From Lomentospora prolificans (Eukaryota; Ascomycota; Sordariomycetes; Microascales; Microascaceae), in the NCBI GenBank assembly GCA_029532625.1, contig JARFXM010000009.1, forward strand, positions 2,728,001-2,792,000: a stretch of 64,000 bases of DNA, given 5' to 3'. The notes beneath the pieces are model-generated. The model made no database searches. It was given only the letters and a program-made list of their open reading frames with translations, and was not told the origin of the DNA. This document shows, piece after piece, positions 23,100 to 36,212 of the stretch. Numbering within the stretch: position 1 is the first letter of the stretch; every line of letters starts with the position of its first letter. Made by a program: the position numbers and the translations under genes.

Positions 23100-25885
23100 A
23101 TGTATAAACCGCCAGCATCTCCCGGCCACAACACCGGCATCCTCAACGCTTTGAAAGCGACCGAGATGCTGGATACGCGGCCGGTTCTTCCGGCAGGTAT
23201 GTTCCAAGTCGTGTTCCCCCGAACTCGCCATTCCATGTCTGGCCCCTCCGTGGTCATTCGTCTTCGGCTGGACCCCCTAGCTGACATTCTTTGTCACACC
23301 TCCGAGCAGAGATCCTCGCGACAATATTAGACTATTTGCCCGTATCCGACCTAATGCGAGCCGCACGAGCTTCGAGACGCCTCCGCGAGATGGTGTATGA
23401 CGACACACGCTGGGTCTCCCGGTTGAAAAGTATGGACTGCTGGGACGAGGCGGCGGCGAAGCGACACTTTGACGAGGTTATGAGGAAGAGGAGAGAAGCC
23501 GCTCAGCGGGCGAGCGGCCCGGCGGGGGCCCAAGAAGCCCCGGCTAACACGACAATTTTTGACGCTGTAGCTGAGGCCGACAAGCGCCAGCGTTCTCCTG
23601 TCGTTGCAGGTGTTACCGATGGCTTTGAGACCATGTCATTAGCTCCCCCCAAGGCGGTTGATCACGATTCTAGCGCCATTCTCGACGTACTACAGAATTC
23701 GAAGAGCATCAGAGGCTACGCGAGACAGGAGTATGGAAAAATATACCGGGCCCTAGCGCCTTTCTACTACGACCTAATTCAGGCTGCAAGCCACACAGAC
23801 CCCATCATCTTCAAAGTATTCAGGGATCCTGAAAGACAGGCGAAGATGCTGTCCAATCTTCGAGTATTCGCAAAGAGCGATTGGGCGCAAGGGTGGAATC
23901 GGCGAGAAGAGAAGCTGATGACCATGATGGGGGTATTCGAGAGCGCAGTATTGCGAGAGTTTGAACAGGGTTACGAATTTTGGGATATAGACGGGAGGAT
24001 GAAGCGCTATGCGACTGTCTTGCACCTTTTGAATGGGGGAACGGCCGGCGTACACCTATTCATCGACAAGCACCCCATCTTTACCGACATGCAGCTGTCG
24101 ATGAATCCTGTCGAATGCTTAGACCAAGCCGCCGTGGATGGGGTTACGTTGGAGCCGTCGAGAGCCTTCCTAGAAACGCTGGCACAAAAGGTCAATGAGC
24201 AGTCCGGGGTAATTGAGAGGATATTTCCGGAACCGGCGGCGGTGTTCTGGACATTTGTCGACAAAATACGGGAGGACATCATCATGGAATACTGCACGCC
24301 ACTATTCGACGAAGCACACGAACGGAACTTACTCGCATACCTCAAGGCGGTGTCCGGAATGTCTGAGCAATGCATGTGGTTCTTCCAGTCACTGGCACCA
24401 CCGGCACCTTGGAAGGGGGATATCGATGCGAAAGCCAAAGAGCTAACGCTAGGCACATTTGAGCCTCACCTTGACCTCTACTTTCAGGAAGAGCTTGACT
24501 ACTTTACAAAGACGGCCGAGAGCGAAGTTGCTGACTGGGAGAAGAAACTCACCGAGCAAGATGCCTCTGTTGAATCCTTCTACATGGGTAATTTCAACCG
24601 ACAGGCAGATAAGAAGGACTTCCTGAGCTCTTTCAAGAAGGTTGTAATGATGCCTGTGACGGTACTCCCGACGTTCCCGATTGGCTCCCCGTTTGCATCG
24701 AGCAAACCTGCGAACGATTCGAGTACGCTTCAACCTGCTCAGCCGAAACCTGCACCGGCCTTCCCGGGAACCTCGAATGACGGGCGTGTTAGTCCCTTGC
24801 CCAGCGAGGTCCCGACTGACGAATTGGCAGCAAAGGCAGCTCTTATGACGTCTCGTCTTGAGGGTATCAAGAGTCTTTTTAGCATTGAAGTTGCGCTGGA
24901 CCTCGTCCATGCGGCCAAGTCTAGCCTTGGGAGGACTGCCGTTTTCATAAAGTTGGGGGGACAGTCTGGTGAGGAGGCGAAGGAGCAGTGCGCAACAATA
25001 TTCGTTGTGTTGCTTCGAGTTCTGGGGTCGGGCCACGTAAAGACTGGCTTCGACAAGGCCGTGGACCACCTCTCACAGTACAATCCTCGGGCCGTGAGCG
25101 ATCACAATCAAGCGGGTGTCGCTCCTCTGGTGATGTTTATCGAACTTGTCAATGTGGGTGACCTAATCTCGCAAATGGTTGATGTCTTTTACGAGCAGCA
25201 ACTGGCAGCGCCTAAGATTGCGGATAAGAATGACTTCTTGGATCCCGCTGGTTTGGCGAAGAAGAAGTTTGAACAGATGCTTGATGAGAGTGTCGCTGCT
25301 GGACTGAACAAGGGCATCGATGTGCTGATGGACGAGGTTGAGTATCTCCATGGCACAACCCAGCTACCTACGGACTATAACCCGGCCGTGCCGGAAAACG
25401 GCACGGCTGGTTCGGACTTTGATATTGGGCCCACCTCGACGGCTAAGCGCATTGTTGAGCTCGTGTCGGGCCACACCCGCATGCTCGTCGGCACAACAGA
25501 AAAGTCCATGCTTGATGTCTTCAACGGCGAGGTTGGGCTCCGCCTCTTCACAGCCGTCTGCAAGCACCTCAAACGCCAGCGTATTAGTACCGATGGTGCC
25601 ATCAAGCTCATCGCCGACATGAACCTCTACTTCGACTACATCCGTACCCTCAGGAACCAGGACCTGCTGGCCTATTTCGGCGCCCTGCGGGAGCTCTCGC
25701 AGATCTACCTCATCGACGCGGGCCACGCCAAGGAGATGGCCACGGTTATTGCCGACGGCGACAGGTTCAAGGGGATCTTCAGGGCGGAGGAAGTGTACGA
25801 GTATGCGCAGAGGAGGGCCGACTGGTATCAGGTGAGGAAAGATGTGGAGAGGGCGATGTATGGGCTCGAGTGCTTGTTGATGTGA
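23100..25885 (+). CDS. RCY1: Recyclin-1 (Rcy1/Pof6), F-box and Sec10-like protein
   Basis: Two exons, 23100-23196 and 23310-25885, with a 113-nt GTATGT...CAG intron in phase 1; 890 aa. The F-box lies right after the joint (about residues 33-75: EILATILDYLPVSDLMRAARASRRLREMVYDDTRWVSRL). The long C-terminal part (about 180-890) is the helical Sec10-like region with family-type stretches such as FYDLIQAASHTDPIIFKVFRDPERQ and LLAYFGALRELSQIYLIDAGHAKEMA. In yeast, Rcy1 binds Skp1 through the F-box and is needed for endocytic recycling from early endosomes to the Golgi; Pof6 in fission yeast acts at cell separation. The central part (about 480-510) is Pro/Ser-rich. It ends 369 bp from the 3' end of the convergent CLPTM1 gene. 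Confidence 0.92.
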
Positions 25886-26254
25886 TGCCAGTCGGCATAT
25901 ATGTATATATCAAAGCTGGCTTTGGTGAGATTGTGTGAGTGCGAGTGGGGCGCGCAGAATGAGAAATAAAATTACAAAAAAAGGAAATACCTTTATCATG
26001 TTAGGGGACTCTCGGCCCCGGAATGATGTGTACTTGTCTCGGTCACAGAGAGGTCACATCCATAACCCGTGAGGGGGGGAAACGGTCAGCACATTTTAGA
26101 CGATGCCAATACTTAAAACGAAGACTTAAATGTTTCCTTGTTACTCGTACACTCTATCCACATTCCCTACAGATACTATATCTATCAAGTTCACGTTACC
26201 CCTTCTTATCGAAACAAGTGTTGGTGGCGAGTATTCCGTAGTCTAGAGTCTCTT
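25886..26254. other. Convergent 3' intergenic region RCY1 / CLPTM1
   Basis: This short A/T-richer stretch lies between two convergent stop codons. I see nothing in it beyond presumed 3' untranslated sequence. Confidence 0.6.
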
Positions 26255-28445
26255 TTACTTTCTCCTCTTGACCTGCTTCTTCTCGGCTCCGGTGGCGGTG
26301 GCGGTGGCACCCTCGATAGCGTGCTCACCGACGGCCTCGGGCGTGTCCTCGACCTTGTCCTTTTCGTCTTTCTTGAGATCCTGGACGACGTCCTCGCCGT
26401 CCTGGCCGAACTCGTTGACGCGGGTGTAGTCGACGCGGTAGGCCCACCGCTGGTAGAGGTAGATGAAGAAGATGATGTCGTCGCGGAAGGTGGCGAGGCG
26501 GTGGAGGAGGGGCATCTTGATGGTGAAGGCGAAGAGGTCGTCGATGAAGGTGTTGAGGAACTTGTACATCATGGCCTTGGCGGGCATGTGGGCGACGCTC
26601 TTGAGGCGGTAGTTGATGTAGAGGGAAGGGACCATGAGGAGGAAGCCGTAGGCGTAGACGGAGCCGACGAGGGTGGTGATGATGTACGAGTACCACGACT
26701 TGTGGGAGTCGTAGATGAGGGAGTAGATGGCGTAGGCGATGAGGAGGGGCACGCCGGCCATGTACATGTACTTGAAGGCGATCTCGTCGTACTCCTTGGT
26801 CTTTTCCTCGGTCTCGGAGAGCTTCTGCTTGTCCTCAAAGGTGATGCCGTAGGGGAGCCAGGAGCCTTCGGGCAAGGGGCCGACCTTGACGTTGACGACG
26901 GTGGTGATTTTCCAAAACTCGATGAGGATGCCGACGGCCTGGGAGCCGAGGATGATCCAGCTCGTGTTCTGCTGGTTGTCGACGAGGTAGAGCAGGATGA
27001 CGGTCTGCATGAAGACGTTGGCGAGGATGGAGCGGACCGAGATGCCGACGTTGTCCTTCTTCTTGCGGTAGTGGGCGATGTCGGAGCCGAAGGCGAGGGT
27101 CTCGAGGATGATGTGGGCGACAGAGACGATGCCGGTGATGGCGAGCAGGATGGGGTTGCTGTCGATGAAGATTTCCTTGATCATCTCGATCTCGGAACCG
27201 TCGCCTCCTCCTGGGACGGAATTGCCAAAGGCGGCCTGACGGGCGGACTCCTTTGACGAGAGTTCGAGGGAGGACATGGTCTTGAACTGCCAGCTGCGGA
27301 GATTGCCGAGATCAACGTGGATAGGAAGAGTCTTGACGGTATCGTTGAGCAGGGTCATGTGGGTCTTGAGCTGCCAGAAAGTGTTGACGAAGAGGATAGG
27401 ATCTAGTGATTGGTTAGCGACTGGATTTGCCTACGTGCAACGGCTCGGGGAGATGGACTCACAATACCACGAGTACTGGCCAGTGCCGTCTCGCGCACCA
27501 GTAGCCTGCAGCGGGTTAGATGAATGGTCCGTACAACATCAGCGAGCATCTTGTGCATACCTCAAGAACCATGTACTGTCGGACGGCAGGATGCTCGTTC
27601 GCATAAGGAACGACGCCGGTGTTAGGAATCAGAGAAAGAGTGATATTCGGGTGGTAGTAGTTGGCAATAACGGGTCCTTCCTTATCTTCCTCTTCTTCTT
27701 CCTGGACGGGGGCGGGCAAATCGTCGAGCAGATTTCTCGTCTTTGCAATCTTCTTCTTGGGAAGCCACTGCGTCAAGGGATAGGTGACGTGGTAGGCCTT
27801 TGCGGGGTCGAAGCCGGGTTTGCGGAAATCAAGCTCGCTTCCGGCCAGACCAATGTAGAAATGGCCCCAGAGCGTCTTGTTATGCTGGACGGGGACTGGG
27901 ACCGTGAAGCTGCCATCAGAAGATCGCTTGTCGCTATAGTTTCCAAGCTTGAATCGCTTCTCGTCGAGAACGACCATCTCGGAAGGGAGCTCGGAGATGG
28001 GGTCCGGGTTGAAGGAGTGGCTGAGCGTAACAATAATATCGACGTAGCTGTCCATGGGCCAGATAGGGGCGACCTTCTTGGGGATATTGCGGTACGTAGC
28101 GCCTTCGTCGAGCGTCTTGGGTCGAAGGAGATACGGAGGGATCTCCTCGGTGTTGGCGGGGACGGTGATCAAGTTGCCGGCGGGATCGGTGACCTGGATA
28201 CCATTCTGTTCTTTGGCAAAGTACCAGTTGGCCACCAAGTTGATAAGAAGATAGACACCACCGCCAAGGAGAAGTCGGGTCATCGTGCTTGGGCCCTGTT
28301 TAATCGACTATGTTAGACTTGACAGACATCAACGCCAGCGGCACAGAAAGAAGACGCTTACTGATGATTCCTGGCGTTGCTGCCCCCCCTGCGCCTGGAC
28401 GGCGGAGGGGGCGCCGCCGCCAGCGCGCGCAGTATCTTGAGGCAT
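26255..28445 (-). CDS. CLPTM1 (cleft lip and palate TM protein 1) family protein
   Basis: Four exons: 28445-28362, 28295-27561, 27505-27463 and 27402-26255; phases 0, 0 and 1; 669 aa. The N-terminus is polar, then a single hydrophobic segment (about residues 34-52) leads into a large lumenal domain with motifs such as PIWPMDSYVDIIVTLSHSF and HFYIGLAG. After the phase-1 joint (YSWYYPILFVNTFWQLKTHM) comes a polytopic C-terminal half with about five hydrophobic stretches between residues 370 and 600, including YMYMAGVPLLIAYAIYSLIY and the conserved KFLNTFIDDLFAFTIKMPLL near 560. The tail is acidic/basic and disordered. Human CLPTM1 retains GABA-A receptor subunits in the ER and its paralogue CLPTM1L is linked to lipid scrambling; the fungal role is not established. 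It is divergent from SEC16. Confidence 0.93.
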
Positions 28446-29597
28446 AGCGGTAGTCAGATGTAGTCTAGTATCCAGTTAGAAGGGTTGCGCGCAGATATTC
28501 CGGAGCGTCGGGCATAGGGCGGCCGGTATAGACACGATGAGCCGGACGGTTGACTTCGGCTTGGGTGTGATGGACAAGGGGCGGCGTACAGAGAAGCAGG
28601 AGCGATCGTTCAGGTTCAGTTCCACTGGGATATTGGTGTGTGTATTCTTTACGGTAGTACCCGTTCCTAGTCCCTACTCCGTACTACAAGAGGAAATGGG
28701 AGAATATGATGCCGTAATGAGATGGGGTGCCCTCCTCTTGTCGCGATGGGAGGAAGAGTGAAGAACCTAATATTATTCCCAGGGCTATTTTAGCAGGCAT
28801 TGAAAATTAATATGGCGCATGGCGAATTGGAGGAGCTCCCACTAACACGCCTCTTTATCTGATGTAATCCTCTTCGCTCTGTTAACTGTTAGGTACTCAG
28901 GTACCTTCCTGGGAGAGATAGAATTGGCTGATCTACAATTGCACTGTGCAACATGGAGACAGCTGGCGGCGACACTCTGGCGGGTGTTGTCGCAGCTGTA
29001 TTATTGCAATTATGACATGAACATTATGAATGCTGCGGCCACATCTATGAATGTGCCCATGGCTGGGGTCGGCCAATAGCAATTTAAAGCCAGTGGATCG
29101 AGCTTCTCCTCAAGGGCCAATTAAGCATGTCGCCGCATAACTCTCCCAACTACGCCACTGACACATATATGTGCAAATTCACAGCACTAAAAAGGTAACG
29201 TGGTAAGTACATCAGGCCAACTACTCCGTATGGATCAATTTTGGCCGTCGCAAATGCAAAAACAGGGAAGCTGCCTGACTAAGCTGAAAACCCCGGACTT
29301 TCCTCTGGTGGAACGAACACCTTGACACTTTCCTCGTGAACCAAGCAAGCAGGGGGGACTCCTTTTCGAAATTTCTCTCCCATCAACTGATTTCCCAGCC
29401 CAGAAGCAGTCTCTGCTGCTTTTTTTTCTTTCCATCTTGTGCTTCTGTGGTATTTAATTTTTCACTAGGAACCACAAGTGCTTGTCATGGAGTTTAGCAT
29501 TTGCCTTTGAAACGGTGTATTTTATATTTCCATTTTCCTTTCCCGACTACCGTTTCCACACGTGTTTCGATCGCATCCCCCCCTGTACAATATCGAC
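28446..29597. promoter_or_regulatory. Divergent promoter region, CLPTM1 / SEC16
   Basis: About 1.15 kb separates two divergent genes of the early secretory pathway. The proximal part of SEC16 (29400-29590) is T/C-rich. No defined element is claimed. Confidence 0.5.
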
Positions 29598-32500
29598 ATG
29601 GCCTCGACCGACTCGCTCGCGTCATGGCACCCGGCTTTCCGGCCAAACTCCCATTCTATAGATACTTCTACGCCGAGCGAACCCTCTGCGATAAACGTCA
29701 ATAATGCGCCGGACGACACTATCCCTTCTGAAACATCCTTCGAGGAGCTCACAAAGGAGGACGTCGCCTCCCAACATGTCGACGCGTGGTTCTCTGAGGA
29801 TGCGAATGCAGACGATGATAACTGGTTATCCGAGCCTCAAGCGCCAACCCAAGAAGTAGTTGAATCGTTGGTCCCCCCGGCAGCGGAGCCGGAAGCGCCG
29901 ACGGGCCCGGAGTCTCGGTTAATCAAGCCAGAGGAATCTGAGGTGCAGGCGACGACGCCCTTCGCGGGGGAACCTGCGTCCGGTACCGACGTCTCCAAAG
30001 ACCCTATCGTTGACAAATCAAATCAAGAGGATCCCGCAGAGGTTTCGGCAGCTTTCGAAGTTGAGACCAAACCCTCTACCCAGGTGGACTGGGATGACGG
30101 AAATCCTGGTGTGGATGGCGAAGCAGACTGGTTTCTCAGTCGTTCTGAGTCCAACGATCCGTTTAAATTTATGCCTCCTTCCGATCGCTCCAACTCCTTC
30201 CCTACCGTTCAGCCTATTGATCCGCCCACCGCTGCGCCCGAAGAGCCATCTCTACCTCGGACTCAAGTAGAAGATCTGTTGCAGGAAGAACAAGAAGAGG
30301 ATGAAGGCGAGGCATTCTTTGCAAATGCGGATGCGGCGAATGAGGACTCAGCGGCCACACGATACGAGGAGGGCCTTCCTCTCATTGCGCAAACGTCGCC
30401 ACAAGGGATCACTCGCACTGATGCCGAAAATCCCGCCCGGACTGATGATGTATTTGCCGATGAAGAAGACGATTTCTTTAGTAATGTTGTCCAGAGTGGT
30501 GGAAATGACGGTAGCCCTTCTCCCTCGGAGCCGTGGCCTCTGGATCGGAAGTCGACATTGCAGGCCATGGGGCAGCGCAGCGCATCCTCCGCCCAAGTTC
30601 CATCCCTAGATCCTACTTCCGAGGCACTCGAGGTAGAGGAGCAGTCTTCACCTTCTCCCCAAGAGGAATCTCCACACCTTGGCCAACAAGATAAGGCACA
30701 GCCATCAGCTGCTGATTCGTCCCCCGCTGCCGTGGAGGAGGAGCTCAACGCGAGTGCTGAAAAAGCATCCGGGAACGATGCTTTAGAAGCAAAGTGGAGT
30801 GAGGCTTTCGCCGACGATGAACTTCTCGACGATGATTTCCTCGTGGAGGATGGTGCGACGGAGTCGAAGGAAATGGACCCGAGTGCATTTTTTGGTAGTG
30901 ATGACGAGGGCTTTCTCGATGACGCGGAAAATGAGGAGCCGGACACTGGGGTGATCCCGCAGTCAGTCGCTGTGCCTTCACCCACAACCATATCCAGCGT
31001 GCAAAACCGCTATGCGCCTCAGGTTCCGCCTGCTTCCAATAGCTTGCAGAATTCTCTCGCCAACCCCTACGCGCCGGCCGTCGCACCGAATCCATATAAC
31101 CCTGCACCGGTAATCCCACCCCCGGCTGGATACTCTGCCACTGCCCCACCGCAAACGACGCCGTATGGCGCGGTCCCACAACCTCCTCCGAGCCTGCCTA
31201 AGGCCCAGAGCTTTGCAGATAAAGCAAAGGGAGGTTACACATCACCTTATGACCTTCCTATGAATGTTGTCGACGTGAAGCCAAGGAAGCGGCCAAGCAT
31301 GCAACAGCTCCCTTCAAGCAGTGGCAGCCCCCCAATAGGCCCTCCCCGGAGTGCCAGCATGTATGCCAAAAGCCCTACTGGCCCCCCTCCTCCCGGTACC
31401 GGACTTCCAGCACTCACGGGCGCTGTAGCCCCTTCCCCGCTTGAGAAGACGCCTTCTATCCCGCCTAAGACAAAAGAAAGCTTTTTCGAGGATCTTCCAG
31501 TCACCTCCCGGCCCCGTCCCAGTTCGCGACAAAGCCATACTTCATCTCCTGCTCCCATGGGCCCACCTACTGGCCCGCCTACCGGCCTGCCTCCCGCCGC
31601 CCGAGCATCGTCCATGTCGGCTGCTCCACCCCTCGCTCCTCCTTCCATGTATGCCCCAGTGCAACCAGATATGCCGAGCGCTGCCCATGGAGCTGGCCTA
31701 GTCACTCCCGAGAGAGTGAACCCATATGCACCTCCTCCTGCCGTGGCTGCAGCGGACTCTGCTGGAATCGGAAATCTCGTGAAGCCTGCAACGGTCAATC
31801 CGTATGCACATATGCCAAGCCAGTCGCACTCGGCTCCTCCTGTACCTGCGGCCAACAACCGCTATTCTCCCAACCCGAACCAGCCGCCACACGTCAACGG
31901 TGCCCCACCACCGGCCGCCACCACGAACCGGTACTCTCCGTCGCCTGCCGGCTCCAGACAGCCATCCACGAACTACGCCGCCCCGCCACCTGCCGCTCAC
32001 ACCACGACTATCTTGCCCCACCAGCCTCGGACGTCTAGCCCCCTAGCCCACTTCGAAATAACGGCGAACCGTACGGGCCCCAATGGCGAGATTGTTCATG
32101 CTGATCGCCGCACAAGCCTGCCGCATGATCATAGAATCCACAGGGTCCCCTCCCTCCCTCCAATGCGGGAGGCTGAAGAGGAGCAGGAGCAAGGCCCTCC
32201 AAAATCTAGCCATTCCGTAGTAGCTGCTTCTGCGTCCATTGCCGAGTCTAGATACAGTCCTGTGACGGTCCCTGGACCGCGCTCAACGCCTCCTCCGCTG
32301 CAACCCAACCCTGCCCAGACTACTCTCTCTCCGCCTAAGAGATCGCCTTATACACCCATTTCGGCTCAACCCCATACCGCCAAGGAGCACGATGTCGCGC
32401 CTCCTTCGCGGTCTTTCTCTCAGTCACCAAACTCTCAACGGCTTAGCATGAACGGGCCTGCCCCTCATGAATCACCGCGACGAGCTGCGTCCGCCCAAGC

Positions 32501-35500
32501 CCCGGTATCGCCCAAGTCTACACAGCCGGCCGCACCCGCATACGCGCCTACGCATCGTGCGCGCGCTCCCTCCTTGGCAATGAATATGGTGCCACCGACT
32601 GATGGCCGAGAGCACGATCCTCTTCAGCGCTGGAAGGGTGTGCCGATCTTGGTGTGGGGTGTCGGAGGGACCATGGTGTCAATGTTCCCTAAGAGCGTAC
32701 CGCGCTATGGGATCAGCCAGACCGCACCGATGATCGTTCGAGCACCAGGCGAAGTTAAAGTCAAACATGTCAAGGATATCCTCCCCTTGGAAGAGAGGCT
32801 ATCCAAGTTCCCCGGGCCGCTCAAGGGCAAGTCGAAGAAGAAGGAAACACTTGCTTGGTTGTCTGCTGGCATTGATTCTTTATCCACCGAGGTTCCTGAT
32901 CTGACCTTTAGCCAGAACCCGTCCCATGAAGAGAAGCGCTCCGTCGAGCGACTTCTCTTATGGAAGATTCTCCGAGTCTTCATTGAGCATGACGGTGTTC
33001 TTGAGGGCAGCGCCACAGTTCAAAAGGCCGTTCGGGATATCTTGATGCCAGGCTTGGAAGAAGAAGCAACTAATAATGCCTCTCCCAGTGCTGCTCCCGC
33101 CGTCGGATCGTTACATCAGGCTGGAGCCGGCACCGTACAGGCCGATGCTGTCGACCCTGCCGCTATGGAAACGATTCGAAAGCATCTTCTGGTTGGCGAC
33201 AGGGAAAACGCTGCGTGGGCGGCTGTGGATAAGAGGCTATGGGGCCACGCGATGCTTATTGCAAATACCGTCTCCCCTGACCTCTACAAGCAGGTAGCCC
33301 AAGAGTTTGTTCGCAAGGAAGTCAACTACCCTGGTCACACCAACGAATCTATCGCAGCACTTTACAAAGTACTTTCAGGAAACCATGACGAATGTGTAGA
33401 TGAGTTGGTTCCCGTGCATGCTCGCGCAGGACTCCAACTGATGGCTGCTACTACAACTGGTACCTCGGCCACGAATGCTCTCGGTGGCCTCGATAAGTGG
33501 CGCGAAACTCTCTGTCTTATTCTAGGCAATAGGAGTTCAGAAGATATCAGGGCTCTCAGCGCTCTGGGTGATCTGCTCGCCAGCTACGGGCGGGCTGAGG
33601 CGGCTCATATCTGTTTCATCTTTGCTAAACATGCCTCCGTCTTCGGTGGCATTGACGACCCCCGATCTAACTTCGTGCTGATCGGTTCCGATCACCGCGG
33701 ACAGGCTGATCGCTTCTTCAAGGACGCCGAAGCGCTGCTGCTCAGTGAGGTCTACGAATATGGCCTGTCTCTTGCTGGTACCGCGACCCCGTTCGCCCCC
33801 CATTTGGCTGGATACAAGCTCCAGCTTGCCACTACGCTTGCCGAATACGGTCAGCGCGATAGGGCCCTTCAATACTGCGAAGGCATTCTTATTTCGATTG
33901 GCTCGCAAATGAAGAGGTCTCCCTATCATCACCCCATCTTAGAGCAGGCCGTCGAAGACTTCATCAAGCGTCTTAAACAGGCTCCCAAGGAGGAGTCGAA
34001 CTCTTGGATTCCTAAGCCTAGCATGAACAAGGTGTCCGACACCATGTGGAGCACTTTCAACAAATTTGTGTCCGGGGATGATAATGACGGCTCTCGGAAC
34101 GGAGTCAACGGCGACGAAGGTGCGGAATCTGGACCTTTTGCCAAGATTGCTGGCGGCACTCCGACCATCAGTCGATCCCCTTCCGTATCCAACTTCGAGT
34201 CGTATAACACAAACCACGCCGGGTATCCAGTTAGCCATGTCCCCCCGTCCATGCAGGGTCCTAATCTCGTCACGGCCCCCCCTCAACCCAGTTCGAGGAC
34301 TGCATCCCGCTATGCCCCTCTTCCTCAGCAAGGGGCTGCACCGGCGGCAGTTAACCCGTACGAGCCGGTTTCTACCTACACTCCCCGTTCCTCAAGCGAG
34401 GGTACTCGTCACGTCAACCCGTATGAGCCTAGCCGTCCATCGACGGGCTACCAGCCGCAAACCCAGCAGCAATACACCCCGACGCCGGCCTCCCAGCAAG
34501 GTTACCAACCTTCTCCTGCAGTGCCGGCACCCCAGCCTACCGCCGCTGAGGGACCATCGTATCCTCTAGCGCCCCCGGTAGAATCGTCAGCCTACTCGAA
34601 CCAGACCTCCATCCCTCCCTCATCTTCTTATATCCCGTTAGGTCTCTCAGAGTCGTCTAATAAACCTGGTCCCGCTCAAGAACCACCCGAAGACAATCTC
34701 GCTGGCGACAATCAGGCTCAACAAGGATACCAGGCCCCCTCTTACGGCTACGAGCCTCCTAGCTTCACTCCGGTAGCCGTGGACGAGGCTACCGACCCCA
34801 CGACAGAGGGGAAGGTTATTGAACAGCCTGCATCGACTGGAGGATACGAGCCGCCCTCGTATCAATCTTACGGATATGAGCCCCCATCGTACGATCCTCC
34901 TTCCCAGTCAAACGCCGAGGAAGAGGAGGGAGAGTCGTCACCGAAACCCAAGAGGACCGGCCCTATGTATGATGATGATGATGATGACGTACCCGCTCTT
35001 AAGCCTGGAGAGAAGAGCAAGGCGGAAAAAGACCGAGAGAACGAGGAGATGGTTCGTAGGGTGGCTGAAGAGGAGGGTAAGTTGGTCTTGCTTTGCATGA
35101 TACCCAGCAGTTGCGGTATGCTAACTTGTAACAGCAAAACGTGCAGCCGAGAAGGCGGCAGCCAAGAAGGGCTGGGGATTCGGCAGCTGGTTTGGGGGTG
35201 GCAAGAAGGAAGCCATGCCCACCGAGCAATCTAACAAGCCTATCAGGGCCAACCTCGGAGAGCAGAGCAGCTTTGTTTATGACCCCGAGCTCAAGCGATG
35301 GGTCAACAAGAAGGCCGGAGCGGAAGCTACTGAGGCTAAGAAGGCGACTCCGCCCCCACCAAAGGGACCCCCTCGTTCCGCAAGCTCGACGCCTCCTCCG
35401 CGTATGGCTGGAACACCTCCACCACCCAGCAACCTGGGCAGCATAGGTCGCTCTTCTGCTCCCCCAGGAGGGCCCCCCAGACCTGGCACGGCTACCGGCG

Positions 35501-35736
35501 TTGGAGAATCTACGTTGTCTCCCAGCCATGACGGCCTTGGCATCCCCACGCCCATGACCAGATCGGTTTCGAACCAAAGCGCGGCGGGCCCGCCCAGTGG
35601 ACCTCCTAGCAGGCCCACCACGAGCATGAGCAACGCAAGCAGCATCGATGATCTTATTGGTGCAGCGGCACCCAGGAAGCCTGGACAGAAGAAGGCTAGA
35701 AAGAGTGGACGTTATGTTGACGTGATGGCGAAGTAA
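29598..35736 (+). CDS. SEC16: COPII coat assembly scaffold Sec16
   Basis: Two exons, 29598-35076 and 35135-35736, joined over a 58-nt GTAAGT...CAG intron in phase 1; 2026 aa. The N-terminal ~1000 residues are disordered, acidic first, then Pro/Ser-rich with repeated NPYAP-like motifs. The central conserved domain starts near residue 1005 (HDPLQRWKGVPILVWGVGGT), followed by the ACE1-type helical region (about 1187-1475; HLLVGDRENAAWAAVDKRLWGHAMLIAN). The C-terminus after a seven-Asp run has the conserved KKGWGFGSWFGGGKKE and KPIRANLGEQSSFVYDPELKRWVNKK that typically bind Sec23. In the family it organises ER exit sites and binds Sec13, Sec23/24 and Sar1. A frame continuing through the intron would end at 35234 without the C-terminal domain, so splicing is needed for the conserved tail. 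Confidence 0.96.
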
Positions 35737-36212
35737 AGGCGACGATGACGGTGTCTGGAGACGGCTTTTTTCCGCCCAGCGACCGGTGCTTGGGATTTCT
35801 TGTATTCTTTTTTTTCCCTTCACCCCTTCACTTCTTCAGTTTATTTTAGATTCCTGTTTTGGGGCCGTCGGGCTTTCGTCTCTAGGGATTGGAGACTGAA
35901 AATTGGGCAGACGCATTAAAGACGTATCCGTGTAATATGTAGACGTGTATCATGTACAGTTGGTTTTCGCTTTATTATAATACGTAAACGGAGCAATTGG
36001 GCGTTGTTTCCTTGAGAAGATGAAGAATACAGTGAAGTTTACTAGGCTAGAGTTTCTTTTTTTTTTTTTTTTTTTTTTTTGTTGGTGTTTCATGAACAAT
36101 AAACATCATTCGGGTATCATCAATTCCTTTAAACGCCCCAAATTATCTATATATCCAGCCACTCCTTTTACATAGTCTTTTGGTAAAACACGCGCGAATA
36201 GGATGATGGGTT
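35737..36212. other. Convergent 3' intergenic region SEC16 / HUS1
   Basis: The region holds the SEC16 3' untranslated region and a run of 24 T at 36057-36080. The downstream part (36106-36212) is open on the minus strand only because the HUS1 frame reads on when its last intron is ignored. Confidence 0.75.
36057..36080. repeat. Poly-T homopolymer (24 T)
   Basis: There are 24 consecutive T between the 3' ends of SEC16 and HUS1. Confidence 0.95.

Noticed and set aside
26138..27256. 372-aa plus-strand frame rich in Asp, Glu, Gly and Val
   Set aside because: It is the exact antisense of the CLPTM1 coding exon, and the biased composition is a mirror of GC-rich third positions.
30263..31858. Long minus-strand frames over SEC16
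   Set aside because: Antisense to the low-complexity N-terminus of Sec16; Ser- and Gly-rich composition follows from that.
35077..35234. Sec16 ending at 35234
   Set aside because: That end comes from reading through a consensus intron; splicing to 35135 restores the conserved Sec16 C-terminus.
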